This document shows, one piece after another, positions 8,879-18,789 of a stretch of DNA of 64,000 bases. The stretch's first letter is position 1, and each line of letters begins with the position of its first letter. The DNA comes from Methanoplanus sp. FWC-SCC4 (GTDB taxonomy: Archaea > Halobacteriota > Methanomicrobia > Methanomicrobiales > Methanomicrobiaceae): the NCBI RefSeq assembly GCF_032878975.1, contig NZ_CP043875.1, positions 1,604,370-1,668,369 of the forward strand, given 5' to 3'. Position numbers and translations under genes: made by a program. The notes beneath the pieces were generated by a model, which had not been told where the DNA came from, did not search any database, and was given only the letters and a program-made list of their open reading frames with translations.

Positions 8879-10870
8879 TTATTTTTTATTTAAACGCCAT
8901 TTACCCGGCGGAACCGTTATTTCAAACCTGGCACCGACACCTTTAGTACCGGTTTCGACAATTAAAAACCCGTTTATTGCCAGAATTTCCCTTATTAGAA
9001 ATAGTCCGTAGCCTGTATTTGAACCAAACCCTTTCAGAAAAATCTTTTCCTTAATACAATCAGAAATCCCTGCACCGTCATCTTCAAAAATAATTAATCC
9101 GTTATCTCCCGACTCTTTAAAAGAAACCCCGATTGAATTAATGTCAACCCCGTGTCTTATGCTGTTGTCAAAAAGATTTGAAAAAACAAGCAGGAGCATC
9201 GGGTCGGCAAACACCAGATAATCATCGCAACAGTTCCTGAATGTGATCCCTTCAGCCAAGACACCCAAAGATGCCTGCCTGACACAATTATTCAGATCCT
9301 GCCAGGAAGGAGACTCCAATCCGAGATTTTCATAATTTTTTGTGAAGTTTATCTGGGCACGAATCATATCAGTGCATTTATCGATTTTATTTAAGACCTG
9401 ACATGCTTTTGAATTATCCTTAATTTGTTCAAGAATAAGTTCATTATACAGTTTAATAGCAGTAATCTGATTCAATATATCATGCCTTGTAATGCCGGAG
9501 AGAATTTTGAGTTTATTATTTGCACGAAAAAGAGCATCCTGTGAATTTTTTATATCAGATATATCATTGATTATTAGAATAAAACATATTATTTTACCGT
9601 TTCTTGATATGGGAATAAGTCTGACATCAAGATCAATTGTTCCTTTTTTTTCAGAAGTAAACCCCCATACTTCTTTTAAAAGATCAAAATTATACTTTAT
9701 CTCAGAGGATAACGCAACACCCTCTCTTATTGCCATTTTAATATTCGCAGGAATGTTAGGATCAGAAAATAAACCTGATTCATTAATGATGTCGCAATAT
9801 TCGGTTCCGAATAACTGTTTTATTCTATCATTACTTTCAAAAATATTGCCATTTTCATCGAAAATAACTATTGCCTGTGCCGACTGATTGAATATCTCAC
9901 TGTACTTAATCTCCCTTTCAAACAGTTTTTCTTCGGCAATCTTTTGTTTGGTCAGGTTTTCAACCATCGCCACGATATACTTTGGTTTTTTATCTCCTTC
10001 CCTTATTGCAAATACCGAAATATTCACCCAGACATCAGAACCATCTTTGTGAATATAACGCTTTTTTAATGAATAATTATTGATCTTTCCTGAAATCAGT
10101 TTATTATATAATTCAACATCAGCACTCATATCATCAGGATGGGTTATGTCAACGAAATTTTTCATAATCAGCTCTTCTGAACTCATTCCAAGAATCCTGC
10201 AGATTTCGTCATTTACGCTGATGAACCGGCCCTCTTCATTTGTCAGGTTCATACCAATAGGAACATATTTAAAAACAGACGTGAAGAGCATTTCACTCTC
10301 CTTTAAGGATTTTTCTGCCTCATTAATCTCAGCCATACCTGTAAAACTCTCAGGAAGGCAATTATTTCGGTTTAATTCCGGTTTACAGACCGTTTTCAAA
10401 ACAGGAACCTCATCACCGGATTCATCAAAAACAAACCTTTCAGAATCCTCTTTTTTGGCCGTTTCGATCTCAATGGATTTTTTTATGCTGAAATAAAGTT
10501 GTGCATACATCCCTTCTTCATCACAGCCTCCCTGAATAAAAAAATCAGCTCCACTTTTGACGGCTTCGTTTAAAATATCCTTCCCGCCACTTTTTGAAAA
10601 TAAAATAACAGGAGCAAAGAACCCGTTTTGGCGTATTTTCTTTACAAACCCGGGATCATAATTCCCGCCCTTTTCATATCCGAATATAATGGCATCATAA
10701 ACGGACTCCGTTTTGTCGGCAATAATGTCAGGGGAACAGTAAGCTGAATCTGAATATATGCCATAAATATTCTCAAGATAATTTCTGGCAGAGCTAAAAA
10801 AAGGATCATCAGATCCCGTGAATAAAACAACAGGAACGTATTTTTTCAGACTAACAACACTCCCCCCCAA
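8879..10870 (-). CDS. PAS histidine kinase with degenerate N-terminal receiver
   Basis: A protein of about 663 residues. Residues 1-130 fold like a response-regulator receiver, but the phospho-acceptor position reads AIIFGYEKGG instead of an Asp and the late Lys is missing, so it is probably a pseudo-receiver. Two PAS domains follow (about 195-310 and 320-440). The dimerisation H-box is GITRHDILNQITAIKLYN. The ATPase domain has an N-box NLFDNSIRHG, G1 DDGAGI and GYGLFL, all intact. No membrane helix is seen, so it should be cytosolic. The start is uncertain: the only upstream start codon is a TTG beside a G-run. A monocistronic gene with no adjacent cognate regulator. Confidence 0.85.
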   Translation of the reverse strand: MGGSVVSLKKYVPVVLFTGSDDPFFSSARNYLENIYGIYSDSAYCSPDIIADKTESVYDAIIFGYEKGGNYDPGFVKKIRQNGFFAPVILFSKSGGKDILNEAVKSGADFFIQGGCDEEGMYAQLYFSIKKSIEIETAKKEDSERFVFDESGDEVPVLKTVCKPELNRNNCLPESFTGMAEINEAEKSLKESEMLFTSVFKYVPIGMNLTNEEGRFISVNDEICRILGMSSEELIMKNFVDITHPDDMSADVELYNKLISGKINNYSLKKRYIHKDGSDVWVNISVFAIREGDKKPKYIVAMVENLTKQKIAEEKLFEREIKYSEIFNQSAQAIVIFDENGNIFESNDRIKQLFGTEYCDIINESGLFSDPNIPANIKMAIREGVALSSEIKYNFDLLKEVWGFTSEKKGTIDLDVRLIPISRNGKIICFILIINDISDIKNSQDALFRANNKLKILSGITRHDILNQITAIKLYNELILEQIKDNSKACQVLNKIDKCTDMIRAQINFTKNYENLGLESPSWQDLNNCVRQASLGVLAEGITFRNCCDDYLVFADPMLLLVFSNLFDNSIRHGVDINSIGVSFKESGDNGLIIFEDDGAGISDCIKEKIFLKGFGSNTGYGLFLIREILAINGFLIVETGTKGVGARFEITVPPGKWRLNKK

Positions 10871-11093
10871 ATGATATGTTTGTATATATTCTTACATATG
10901 ATAAAAATATATTTGAAATAAAATTTCCAAAATCAACAATATGATCAAAAATTTATTCCACAAATAATTTATTTAGAAATTATATTCAAATTAATGACGA
11001 GATATTGAATAAACAACATCTGCCCACAAATCTAAAAATATATCGTCAGAACAAAAAAGAAATTAAAAATTATTATTAGATTAGATCCTCAGC

Positions 11094-11684
11094 TTATTCC
11101 ACAAGATTCTTCAAAAACAACTCGTGAAGCCTCGTATCCCCGGTAAGTTCGGGATGAAAGGACAAAACCATATGTTTTCCCTGTGTCAGAGCAACTATCC
11201 CGGAATCTAATTTACAAAGAACAAAAACATCTTTCCCGGCAGATACTGCAACCGGCGCCCTTATAAAAACTGCATCATAAGGAGCAGAAAGCCCCCTTAT
11301 CTCAAGAGGCATCTGAAAGGAATCACGCTGTCTTCCAAACGCATTTCTGTCAACCGAAATATCAATAATACCTAAGGGTTTTACCCTTTTGTCATCAGCT
11401 TCTGATGAAAGAATTACCATACCGGCACAGGTTGCAAAAAAGCCCCCTTTGAAATTTACAAGGGCGTCCCTCATGCCGTTCTTATCAATAAGGCGTGATA
11501 TGGTGGTCGACTCACCTCCGGGTATAGCAATTGCATCACAAACGGGGATTTCATCAGAGTTTCTAAGTTCAAAAACTGATGAATCTGCCGTTTTTAGTCC
11601 AGCCGACAAAAGAGCCCTCTCAAACGCCAGGATGTGTTCGGAAACATCACCCTGAAGCGCCAGAACACCTATTTTAATTCCCAC
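11094..11684 (-). CDS. pdxT: Pyridoxal 5'-phosphate synthase glutaminase subunit PdxT
   Basis: A 196-residue class I glutamine amidotransferase that releases ammonia from glutamine and channels it to PdxS. It opens [13 protein letters not shown], the standard PdxT start. It has [12 protein letters not shown], nucleophile Cys near residue 86 in [11 protein letters not shown], and the catalytic His-Glu in SFHPELT. The start is a GTG at 11684 that overlaps the pdxS end by 11 bases, with GAGGTG upstream. It is cotranscribed with pdxS. Length and motifs are complete. Confidence 0.95.
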   Translation of the reverse strand: MGIKIGVLALQGDVSEHILAFERALLSAGLKTADSSVFELRNSDEIPVCDAIAIPGGESTTISRLIDKNGMRDALVNFKGGFFATCAGMVILSSEADDKRVKPLGIIDISVDRNAFGRQRDSFQMPLEIRGLSAPYDAVFIRAPVAVSAGKDVFVLCKLDSGIVALTQGKHMVLSFHPELTGDTRLHELFLKNLVE

Positions 11685-12570
11685 GGGTCGAGAGCACCTC
11701 TTCTTCCTTTAAACCGTGTACATCAAGACCGGGCATTGCCTCTCCAAGATTTTTGCTGACCTTTGCAATCACTGAAGCATCATTGAAGTTGTTTACAGCC
11801 TCTACAATTGCAAGAGCCATAACCTCAGGATTTGAAGACTTAAAAATTCCCGACCCGACGAAAACACCGTCACATCCAAGCTGCATCATCATCGCTGCAT
11901 CTGAAGGTGTTGCAATACCTCCCGCAGAGAAATTTACAACAGGAAGACGTCCCATCTTCGCACACTCAAGGACAATATCAACCGGTGCTTCAATCTTTCT
12001 TGCATACGCTGCAACTTCCTGCTCGTCCATTCCTTTCAGAAGTCTGATCTCACCGGTAATTGATCTCATGTGGCGGACAGCCTCGACAACATTTCCTGTT
12101 CCTGCCTCACCCTTTGTTCTGATCATGGCAGCTCCTTCATTGATACGTCTGCATGCCTCTCCGAGATTTCTTGCACCACATACGAAAGGAACAGTGAACT
12201 GTGTCTTATCAATATGATACTGCTCATCTGCCGGAGTTAAAACCTCACTCTCGTCTATCATATCAACACCGACAGCCTCTAAAACCTGAGCCTCAACAAA
12301 ATGACCGATCCTTGCCTTCCCCATAACAGGAATTGAAACAGCATCAATAATCTCTTCTACCTTTGCAACATCAGCCATCCTTGCAACGCCGCCTGCCTTT
12401 CTGATATCTGCAGGTACACGCTCAAGAGCCATTACAGCAACAGCACCTGCTGACTCGGCAATAACAGCCTGTTCTGCGTTTACAACATCCATGATTACAC
12501 CGCCTTTCTGCATGGATGCAAAACCTCTCTTTATAAGTTCAGTTCCGTGTCTGAGTTCTTCGAAATTCAT
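11674..12570 (-). CDS. pdxS: Pyridoxal 5'-phosphate synthase subunit PdxS
   Basis: A 298-residue (beta/alpha)8 synthase that makes PLP from ribose 5-phosphate, glyceraldehyde 3-phosphate and ammonia from PdxT. Highly conserved blocks are visible: [50 protein letters not shown] and [20 protein letters not shown]. The catalytic lysines in the second and fourth blocks' equivalents are present as far as can be judged by eye. First gene of the pdxST operon; about 265 bases of AT-rich sequence upstream should contain its promoter. Confidence 0.97.
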   Translation of the reverse strand: MNFEELRHGTELIKRGFASMQKGGVIMDVVNAEQAVIAESAGAVAVMALERVPADIRKAGGVARMADVAKVEEIIDAVSIPVMGKARIGHFVEAQVLEAVGVDMIDESEVLTPADEQYHIDKTQFTVPFVCGARNLGEACRRINEGAAMIRTKGEAGTGNVVEAVRHMRSITGEIRLLKGMDEQEVAAYARKIEAPVDIVLECAKMGRLPVVNFSAGGIATPSDAAMMMQLGCDGVFVGSGIFKSSNPEVMALAIVEAVNNFNDASVIAKVSKNLGEAMPGLDVHGLKEEEVLSTRGN

Positions 12571-12836
12571 GTCTTAGTAATTTATCCTGATAAGCAATAA
12601 AACCAGCAATTCAAAAAAAATAACAGGATAATTCAAATTTTAATTTGATTTACATCAAATACAGGGAATATGACAGTATTTTTGAAAAAAACGCGAAATG
12701 ATGCATATGAAACAATCTATAAAAATAACCTCTTCCAATTTTATGCAAAACGGTCATGACATAAAAATTTTACAGTCTCTAAAATATTCAAATCACAAAT
12801 ACAAAAAATTATGATTAAAGATCTTTACCTTAAGTC

Positions 12837-15407
12837 TTATTTTATTCTGTACATTCCCCCGGGAACAGTAATTTCAAACCTCACACCCTCTCCGGGTACT
12901 CCGCATTCATTGATATTCATTCCAGTCATTGCAAGAACATTGCTGGTTAAAAACAACCCGTAACCGGTATTCTTGCCGAATCCTTTGAGAAGAATCTTGT
13001 CCTTGTCATGACAGGAAATTCCCTGGCCGTCATCGGTATATATTATCTTAAGCAGATCGTCAGACATCTCTGAAAATATATTTATTTGACTGAGTTTTTC
13101 GCCGCCATGCCGGATGGAATTGTCAATAAAGTTATAAAAGACCTTGTTCAAAAGCGGATCCGCATAAATTTCTATTTTTTCATCAATACTGACATCTACC
13201 AGGACATCTCCCTGACTAACCATATAGGCAGAGTACCACACAGTCTCAGACAAATTCTGCCATGCCGGTGAATGAACCCCAATCTCCTGATAATCTTTCG
13301 TAAAAGTTATCTGATGCTGTATGGTGCTTGCAATAACCTCCATCTTGCCAACCATCATGGCAGCCTGAGGATTGTCCGCCGCCATCTCTCTTGACAGTTC
13401 AAAATATCCGAGAAGTGCTGTCACCTGATTCAGTACATCATGCCGGGTGACACTTGACAAAAGATTTAATTTTTCATTTACTTCTGAAACCTTATCCTCA
13501 TACTCCTTTCTAAGTGTTATGTCACGGCATGTCTCACGCCTTCCAAGCCACTTCCCGGAACTGTCATAAACAGGCTGGCAGTAGTGGCTTAGCCACTTCA
13601 GTTTCCCGTCGTCAGGCCTTATGATCCTGAAATCAAAGTGAACAACATCGGTCATCTCCTCTGAAAAAGATTCATAGTGCCTTATAAAAGACTCCAGATC
13701 ATCAGGATGGATTAGATTTTTAATAACCCGAATGCCATTTTTTGTGAATTCATCCGGTTTGAATCCGGTTATCCTCTCGCACGACGGGGAGATATATACA
13801 ATATTTTTATCAGGCCCAATCCATGATTCAAGATCATATGTATAATCGGCAAGAGTGCGGAACTTCTCTTCGTTTTTCCGTAAAGCCTCCTCCATCTTTT
13901 TCCTGTTGCTTATGTCAAGGATTACACCGACAATTCCAAGAACATTTCCGTCGGCACCAAAAAGAGCGGTTTTTGAGAAGAGAACATCTATTCTCTCCCC
14001 TTTTGCATTATTGATTGTATATTCATACTGCTGAAGATGCGGATTATTAATTATTTCAAGATCCTTCTTTGTATAAACATCTGCAAGATCTTTTTCAAAG
14101 AAGTCATGGATATTTTTGCCGATTATCTCGTCCTTTGAAAGACCGACAAGCTCTTCAAATGCAACATTGCAGTCGTAATATATTCCGTATCTGTCCCTGT
14201 AAAAAACAGGGGCAGGGATAGTATCTTTTAGTGCCTGTACAAAATTTACTTCTTTGATTAAATTGTTCTCAATCTTTTTCCGGTCACTTATATCAATTAT
14301 AATCCCGACAATACCACTGACAGTCCCGTCTTCTGCAAACCTTGCAGTCTTTGAAAATATAACATCCTTTTTCTCGCCTTTTGAATTATTGGCACAGAAT
14401 TCATACCGTTGGACATGAGGATTTTTAACAATCTCTTCATCTTTTTTTGCATATACATCAGCCAGATCCTTTTCAAAGAAATCATAGATGTTTTTGCCGA
14501 TTATCTCATCCCTTGAATAACCGACAAATTCCTCAAAGGCAAGGTTGCAGTCGTAATAAACTCCTTTTGTATCTCTGAAAAAAACAGGTGCGGCGATCGT
14601 GTTCATTAACGCCTGCACATAATTGATCTCTTCCTTTAAGGATTTCTGCATCCTCTTTTGAATGGTTGTATCTCTCCCGACAGCCTGATATTCAACAATA
14701 TTTCCGTTTTCATCAAATATCGCCCTGTCAATCCAGTGCTGCCAGCGGACTTCACCATCAGGCATTATAACCCTGTGTTCAATATCCAGTACAGGATTGT
14801 TAGGTCTTAGCAGACGCAGATTTACTTCAAGCCTTTTCCTGTCAGACCTCGGAATTTTTGTTTTAAGACTTCTGCCGATTATCGAAGAAGACTCAACATT
14901 ATAATTGCGGCAAAATGCCTCATTTGCAAAATTGATAATCCCTGATGGAGCAAACCTGCACACAAATTCAGTCTGGCTTTCAACAACCGCCCTGTATCTC
15001 TCCTCACTTTCCCGCAATGCTTTTTCAGCCTGTTTTCTCTTAACAGCCTGTACAATCATATTCTTCATCTCGGCGAACTGTGCTTTTGGTTTACCTCCCT
15101 TCTGAAGATAAAAGTCGGCACCGTTATTTATCGCCTCAATTAAAACATCCTCTCTGCCCCTTCCGCTGAAGATAATAAAAGGGGTACTAAACCCGAGAGC
15201 CCGGATTTCTTTTAAAAATTCAATACCGTTCATTCCGGGCATTTCAAAATCAGAAATTATGGCATCAAAAGGTTCTGATTTCAGTAAAGAAATACCTTCA
15301 ATAGCAGAATTTGCATTTTTTACACTGTATTCGCTCTCTTTTTCCAGAAATATCCTTGTGATTTCCAAAAGCGCAGGCTCGTCATCGACATGCAGAATTT
15401 TTATCAA
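12837..15407 (-). CDS. Hybrid response regulator - multi-PAS histidine kinase
   Basis: An 856-residue cytosolic protein. The N-terminal receiver is complete: acidic pair Asp8-Asp9, phospho-acceptor Asp53 in SDFEMPG, Ser in IIFSGRG, Lys in YLQKGG. Four PAS domains follow at about 140-255, 260-380, 385-505 and 510-630. The second and third are near copies (both contain IIGKNI.DFFEKDLADVY). The kinase core has the H-box SSVTRHDVLNQVTALLGY, N-box NFIDNSIRHGG, G1 DDGQGI and GYGLFL. A receiver at the N-terminus feeding a kinase is common in Methanomicrobiales. It has its own upstream region and no partner regulator beside it. Confidence 0.92.
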   Translation of the reverse strand: MIKILHVDDEPALLEITRIFLEKESEYSVKNANSAIEGISLLKSEPFDAIISDFEMPGMNGIEFLKEIRALGFSTPFIIFSGRGREDVLIEAINNGADFYLQKGGKPKAQFAEMKNMIVQAVKRKQAEKALRESEERYRAVVESQTEFVCRFAPSGIINFANEAFCRNYNVESSSIIGRSLKTKIPRSDRKRLEVNLRLLRPNNPVLDIEHRVIMPDGEVRWQHWIDRAIFDENGNIVEYQAVGRDTTIQKRMQKSLKEEINYVQALMNTIAAPVFFRDTKGVYYDCNLAFEEFVGYSRDEIIGKNIYDFFEKDLADVYAKKDEEIVKNPHVQRYEFCANNSKGEKKDVIFSKTARFAEDGTVSGIVGIIIDISDRKKIENNLIKEVNFVQALKDTIPAPVFYRDRYGIYYDCNVAFEELVGLSKDEIIGKNIHDFFEKDLADVYTKKDLEIINNPHLQQYEYTINNAKGERIDVLFSKTALFGADGNVLGIVGVILDISNRKKMEEALRKNEEKFRTLADYTYDLESWIGPDKNIVYISPSCERITGFKPDEFTKNGIRVIKNLIHPDDLESFIRHYESFSEEMTDVVHFDFRIIRPDDGKLKWLSHYCQPVYDSSGKWLGRRETCRDITLRKEYEDKVSEVNEKLNLLSSVTRHDVLNQVTALLGYFELSREMAADNPQAAMMVGKMEVIASTIQHQITFTKDYQEIGVHSPAWQNLSETVWYSAYMVSQGDVLVDVSIDEKIEIYADPLLNKVFYNFIDNSIRHGGEKLSQINIFSEMSDDLLKIIYTDDGQGISCHDKDKILLKGFGKNTGYGLFLTSNVLAMTGMNINECGVPGEGVRFEITVPGGMYRIK

Positions 15408-15564
15408 TTCATATTTCCCCCTTAAACCGGGACCTTTCAGCGTGGTATAAAGATAAATTAACCCTGTTTTTCAGATCATTGTAATATATATAATTTTATT
15501 CATACGGATAAAATAAACAAATAAAAGGAAAAATGCTGAGGATACTTCAGCAGTATTTTCCGGA

Positions 15565-15744
15565 TTATTCTTCCCTTATAATCATCGCCCCGCCGATTGC
15601 AAGTATTAATCCGAATATTATTGCGATAACGCCGAGGAATTTTTCAACAATTACAGTAATCAGTTCAACAGAAAAAGTCATTCCTACTCCAAGAATGATA
15701 AGCAATACCCCGATAAGCAGGGCAATAGTTCCTAACCAGTCCAT
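15565..15744 (-). CDS. Small two-helix membrane protein
   Basis: A 59-residue protein that is almost entirely two hydrophobic helices: TIALLIGVLLIILGVGM near the start and FLGVIAIIFGLILAIGGAM near the end, with a short charged tail IIREE. The ATG at 15744 is preceded by AGGTGG at a good distance, which supports it being a real gene; a GTG three codons earlier would overlap that site. I do not recognise a specific family. It stands alone on the minus strand, downstream of an apparent noncoding stretch. Confidence 0.65.
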   Translation of the reverse strand: MDWLGTIALLIGVLLIILGVGMTFSVELITVIVEKFLGVIAIIFGLILAIGGAMIIREE

Positions 15745-15753
15745 AAATACCAC

Positions 15754-16108
15754 CTGAATTTGTGAAGCAGCTGTGCAAAAAATAATTACAAAGCTCTGTC
15801 AATAAAAAATCGGCTGAATATTATTAAATCATTTTGGTTTTATAAGTTTTAATAAATTACACGGAGAATTTAGTCTTTTAAAAAAGCATTCCATAAAGGC
15901 GTCATATATTTCATTATATTTAAGATTATGAAATATATCTTATTCGGGTCAACAATTCAACCATTTTGACCCCTAAAATCCTGAAGATTAACTCCGGGCA
16001 TACCAAAATACAAAAAACTAAAAAAATATTATCAGAGATCAGGCTGTTTTCATATTATAAGCAAATCCATATGTTCGTTCGCTGATTGAACAGGTAACAA
16101 AAAGATCA
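15754..16108. other. Noncoding interval with two nested-size inverted repeats
   Basis: No credible coding frame. It holds two perfect inverted repeats close together. The first is ATATATTTCAT (15904-15914) with its complement at 15928-15938; the second is GGGTCAA (15946-15952) with its complement at 15966-15972. Both have 13-base spacers. They may be operators, an RNA structure or the 3' end of the leftward permease transcript's antisense side; the sequence alone does not decide. Confidence 0.45.
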
Positions 16109-17116
16109 TTATTCAGCCCCGGCTAAACCATAATTATTCCTGATTATTTTATATCCGCCGATAATAAGAGCTACAAAAACAGGCCCCATTATAAACCCGA
16201 AAATGCCCATAACCGCAATTCCTCCAAAGAAAGCAATAAACATCAGGACAGAATTCACACTTGCCCTTTTCCCCATTAAAAACGGCCGCATCCACCAGTC
16301 GGGAATTGCACACAATAGTGGCCAGCCCAGAATCAGAACTATCAAAAGACCTCTTATATCCGATATTGAAACAGAATATACCACAAGAAACGCAATTAGA
16401 AAAACAGGTCCGAATACAGGTATCAGTGCCAGTATACCTGATAAAACAGCATAAAAGAAAATATGCCCGTATCCCAGTACATAGAAAACCGGAAAAGACA
16501 GGAAAAATACAATTACAGCGATTACAACATGAACATTGAATAGGGCATACAGCATGTCCATAACCCCCCGGTCCAGTATCTCAATATCATCCCTGCTCTT
16601 TTCAGGAATCAGTTCTCTGATCTGACCTGACAAATCATCTCCGAATTCAAGAAGCAAAAACACTGCAAGAAACAGAATCATAACTTTTATTGCAATAAGC
16701 GGCAGGATAACCAGAAATTCGAGGGTTGTCTCCTTTACCCACAATATAATGGCAGAAGTAAAATCCGAGATGAATGGCAGGGGATTAAAATATCCGCTGC
16801 CACTGGTAGAAAGATACGCATCACCAAACCAGGAAGTTATCGACACGAGCATTTCTTTTAAATAATCCAGATTGCTATAAAGAACAATTGACGAGACATA
16901 AATTGCCATAATTATCAGAAAAGCCGAAATACATGTTATCAGTAGTGAGGAAAATGCAGGTTTCATATACTCTTCAAGATACCTTTGTGCAGGCATCAAA
17001 ACAGCTGCAAGAGCAACTGCAACAACAAAGATTGCGGCAAACTCCCAAAAGGCAATCAATGCAGCTGCAAATATGATCAGAACAACTCCAAAAGAAAATA
17101 TCTCCCATTTTTCCAA
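16109..17116 (-). CDS. AI-2E family transporter (UPF0118 permease)
   Basis: A 335-residue integral membrane protein with about eight hydrophobic segments arranged as in the AI-2E family: paired N-terminal helices (FSFGVVLIIFAAALIAFW, then IFVVAVALAAVLMPAQRYLE), a soluble segment around residues 85-130, and a C-terminal cluster with LALIPVFGPVFLIAFL and FFGGIAVMGIFGFIMGPV. The P.G....P signature in the latter half is typical. Substrates vary in this family (ions, peptides, AI-2), so no substrate is assigned. Monocistronic; the ATG at 17116 opens MEKWEIFSFG. Confidence 0.88.
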   Translation of the reverse strand: MEKWEIFSFGVVLIIFAAALIAFWEFAAIFVVAVALAAVLMPAQRYLEEYMKPAFSSLLITCISAFLIIMAIYVSSIVLYSNLDYLKEMLVSITSWFGDAYLSTSGSGYFNPLPFISDFTSAIILWVKETTLEFLVILPLIAIKVMILFLAVFLLLEFGDDLSGQIRELIPEKSRDDIEILDRGVMDMLYALFNVHVVIAVIVFFLSFPVFYVLGYGHIFFYAVLSGILALIPVFGPVFLIAFLVVYSVSISDIRGLLIVLILGWPLLCAIPDWWMRPFLMGKRASVNSVLMFIAFFGGIAVMGIFGFIMGPVFVALIIGGYKIIRNNYGLAGAE

Positions 17117-17305
17117 CTTCCTCCCCCCATATTATTGAGTTTTAACAGCTCAAACAGGTAAAAAGATTGCTGTGCAAAAATAATAAAAAAACAATTGATA
17201 AAATAACCGTCAAACAAAAATTCAAAGCAACTTTTATTGAGAAATCCGGAAACAATTGAATATAATTATATTTATTGTAAACAGAGAGTATTAAAGGAGT
17301 ATATA

Positions 17306-17968
17306 ATGGTTAATCTGGCATCAATTCCACCGCAAATAGTTCTTGCGGGGATAATCGTGATATACATTGCAATTATGCTGATTGCAATTACATCAATAAA
17401 AAAGAGAAGAACAGGACAGACCAGGGAAAGAGACGACATAAGACAGGAAAAAAAGTTTAGAATAAAGTTTTTCAAAAGCCTCACAGAAGGATTTCAGCTT
17501 GAATCCATAAAATGTCTCGAAGACATACTAAACATTTATAAGGCAACCCCGGGACTCAGTGAAGAGGACATAAACTACCGCTATGGCCTTTCAAGATATC
17601 TGCGTGAATATATGCTCGCACTTATCTCAAAAGACAATAAAATAATCCCTGATTCAACAACAGAAGCCGAGATCCAGGAATGGAAAAAAACCCTCGATCT
17701 GATTATATCACAAAACGATGTTCAGATGCCTTATTCGGATCTCCCTCCTCTTGAGAGAAATATTTTAAACGACATAACAGTGTCAATAAAACGCGATGAC
17801 AGAGAACATGTCAATGATAAACTAAAAGAGCTCTCAAGACTTGTTCTGGCAAGGGACAATGAACTAAACCGCATCTACCAGAAAAATGACGGTTCGGCAA
17901 ATGTTGCAGTTGTTTCACTGATAATGTCTGTTATATTCGGTCTGATTGCACTGTACCAGTATATTTAA
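17306..17968 (+). CDS. Membrane-anchored protein of unknown function
   Basis: A 220-residue protein starting at ATG 17306 with AAAGGAGT just upstream; in-frame sequence before it is not supported. One hydrophobic helix near residues 8-30 (PPQIVLAGIIVIYIAIMLIA) and one at the very C-terminus (VAVVSLIMSVIFGLIALYQY) flank a charged, mostly helical region of about 165 residues. That region includes ESIKCLEDILNIYKATPGLS and PPLERNILNDITVSIKRDD. The topology suggests a cytoplasmic domain held by two membrane anchors. I do not recognise the family. It is convergent with the archaellin gene, with a T-run between them. Confidence 0.7.
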   Translation: MVNLASIPPQIVLAGIIVIYIAIMLIAITSIKKRRTGQTRERDDIRQEKKFRIKFFKSLTEGFQLESIKCLEDILNIYKATPGLSEEDINYRYGLSRYLREYMLALISKDNKIIPDSTTEAEIQEWKKTLDLIISQNDVQMPYSDLPPLERNILNDITVSIKRDDREHVNDKLKELSRLVLARDNELNRIYQKNDGSANVAVVSLIMSVIFGLIALYQYI

Positions 17969-18008
17969 AGATTAAAAATAAATAACAAAATTTTTTTTGA
18001 TCTCAATT

Positions 18009-18578
18009 TTAGTATAAAATGTTCGTATCATGAATGTTATCCGGAACACTTCCTGATAACGAAACTGACGCACCAAGTGATGGGAGCAGATCAATCTTGA
18101 AGTTTTCATTGCTTTTAAGCTCAAGATCCTCTGTAAGACTGATTACTATCGTTGCAGATTCACCCATCGAAAGAGATGAGGATTCTTCGTCTTTTTTTAT
18201 GACACTCCAGTAACCCGGAGCAGGATATGTTTCCGATAAAACCGGACTGGACCGTTTTATTTTTGTGATGCTGTCCTTTTTCATCAAAATGATATTCATA
18301 TTATTTAGATCAAGCGGAACAACCGAATAGGGACTTCTTATAGACAACCTGATTTTATCGATATTTCCGGACGTGGAATTTTTTAACCCGTAAACATCCC
18401 CTTCTATCATAAAAGAAGAAGAACTCTGCTCAACAGCACTATAAATTACACTCTGTGATTTCTGGATTGAAAAATAACCTGCCCCGAGAATTACATATGA
18501 AAATACAGATGCAACTACAATAAAGGCAAGAAGAACAAGTGCCGCCTCAAGACCGGTAAATGCTTCATCTCTTTTCAT
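18009..18578 (-). CDS. Archaellin (FlaB-type archaeal flagellin), isolated gene
   Basis: A protein of about 189 residues with a class III signal peptide, MKRDEAFTG, followed by the hydrophobic assembly helix LEAALVLLAFIVVASVFSYV and ILGAGYFSIQKSQ, the typical archaellin N-terminus. The predicted FlaK/PibD cleavage is after Gly9. The rest is beta-rich, as in archaellins, and contains MGESATIVISL near the end. I start at the ATG at 18578; upstream in-frame codons would bury the signal peptide. No fla/arl accessory genes are adjacent, so it is a solitary copy. A pilin-like role cannot be excluded. Confidence 0.8.
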   Translation of the reverse strand: MKRDEAFTGLEAALVLLAFIVVASVFSYVILGAGYFSIQKSQSVIYSAVEQSSSSFMIEGDVYGLKNSTSGNIDKIRLSIRSPYSVVPLDLNNMNIILMKKDSITKIKRSSPVLSETYPAPGYWSVIKKDEESSSLSMGESATIVISLTEDLELKSNENFKIDLLPSLGASVSLSGSVPDNIHDTNILY

Positions 18579-18789
18579 AAAAATCACTGATCTAAATACC
18601 ATCTGCCTAATTTAAAAATCATAAAAAAATTATGCTATTTTAAATTCAGAGGTTGCAGATCTCTCAGGTTATCATAGACATATATCCAAAAAGCAATAAA
18701 AATATCGCAATCCGCTTATTTTATCAGCCGGTTTTTTAGTACAAATACAAAAAACACTCAAATATAAGTTGCATCATTAATAGAAAAAG

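Noticed and set aside
12571-12836. Riboswitch upstream of pdxS
   Set aside because: No conserved riboswitch pattern seen; only AT-rich sequence with weak pairing.
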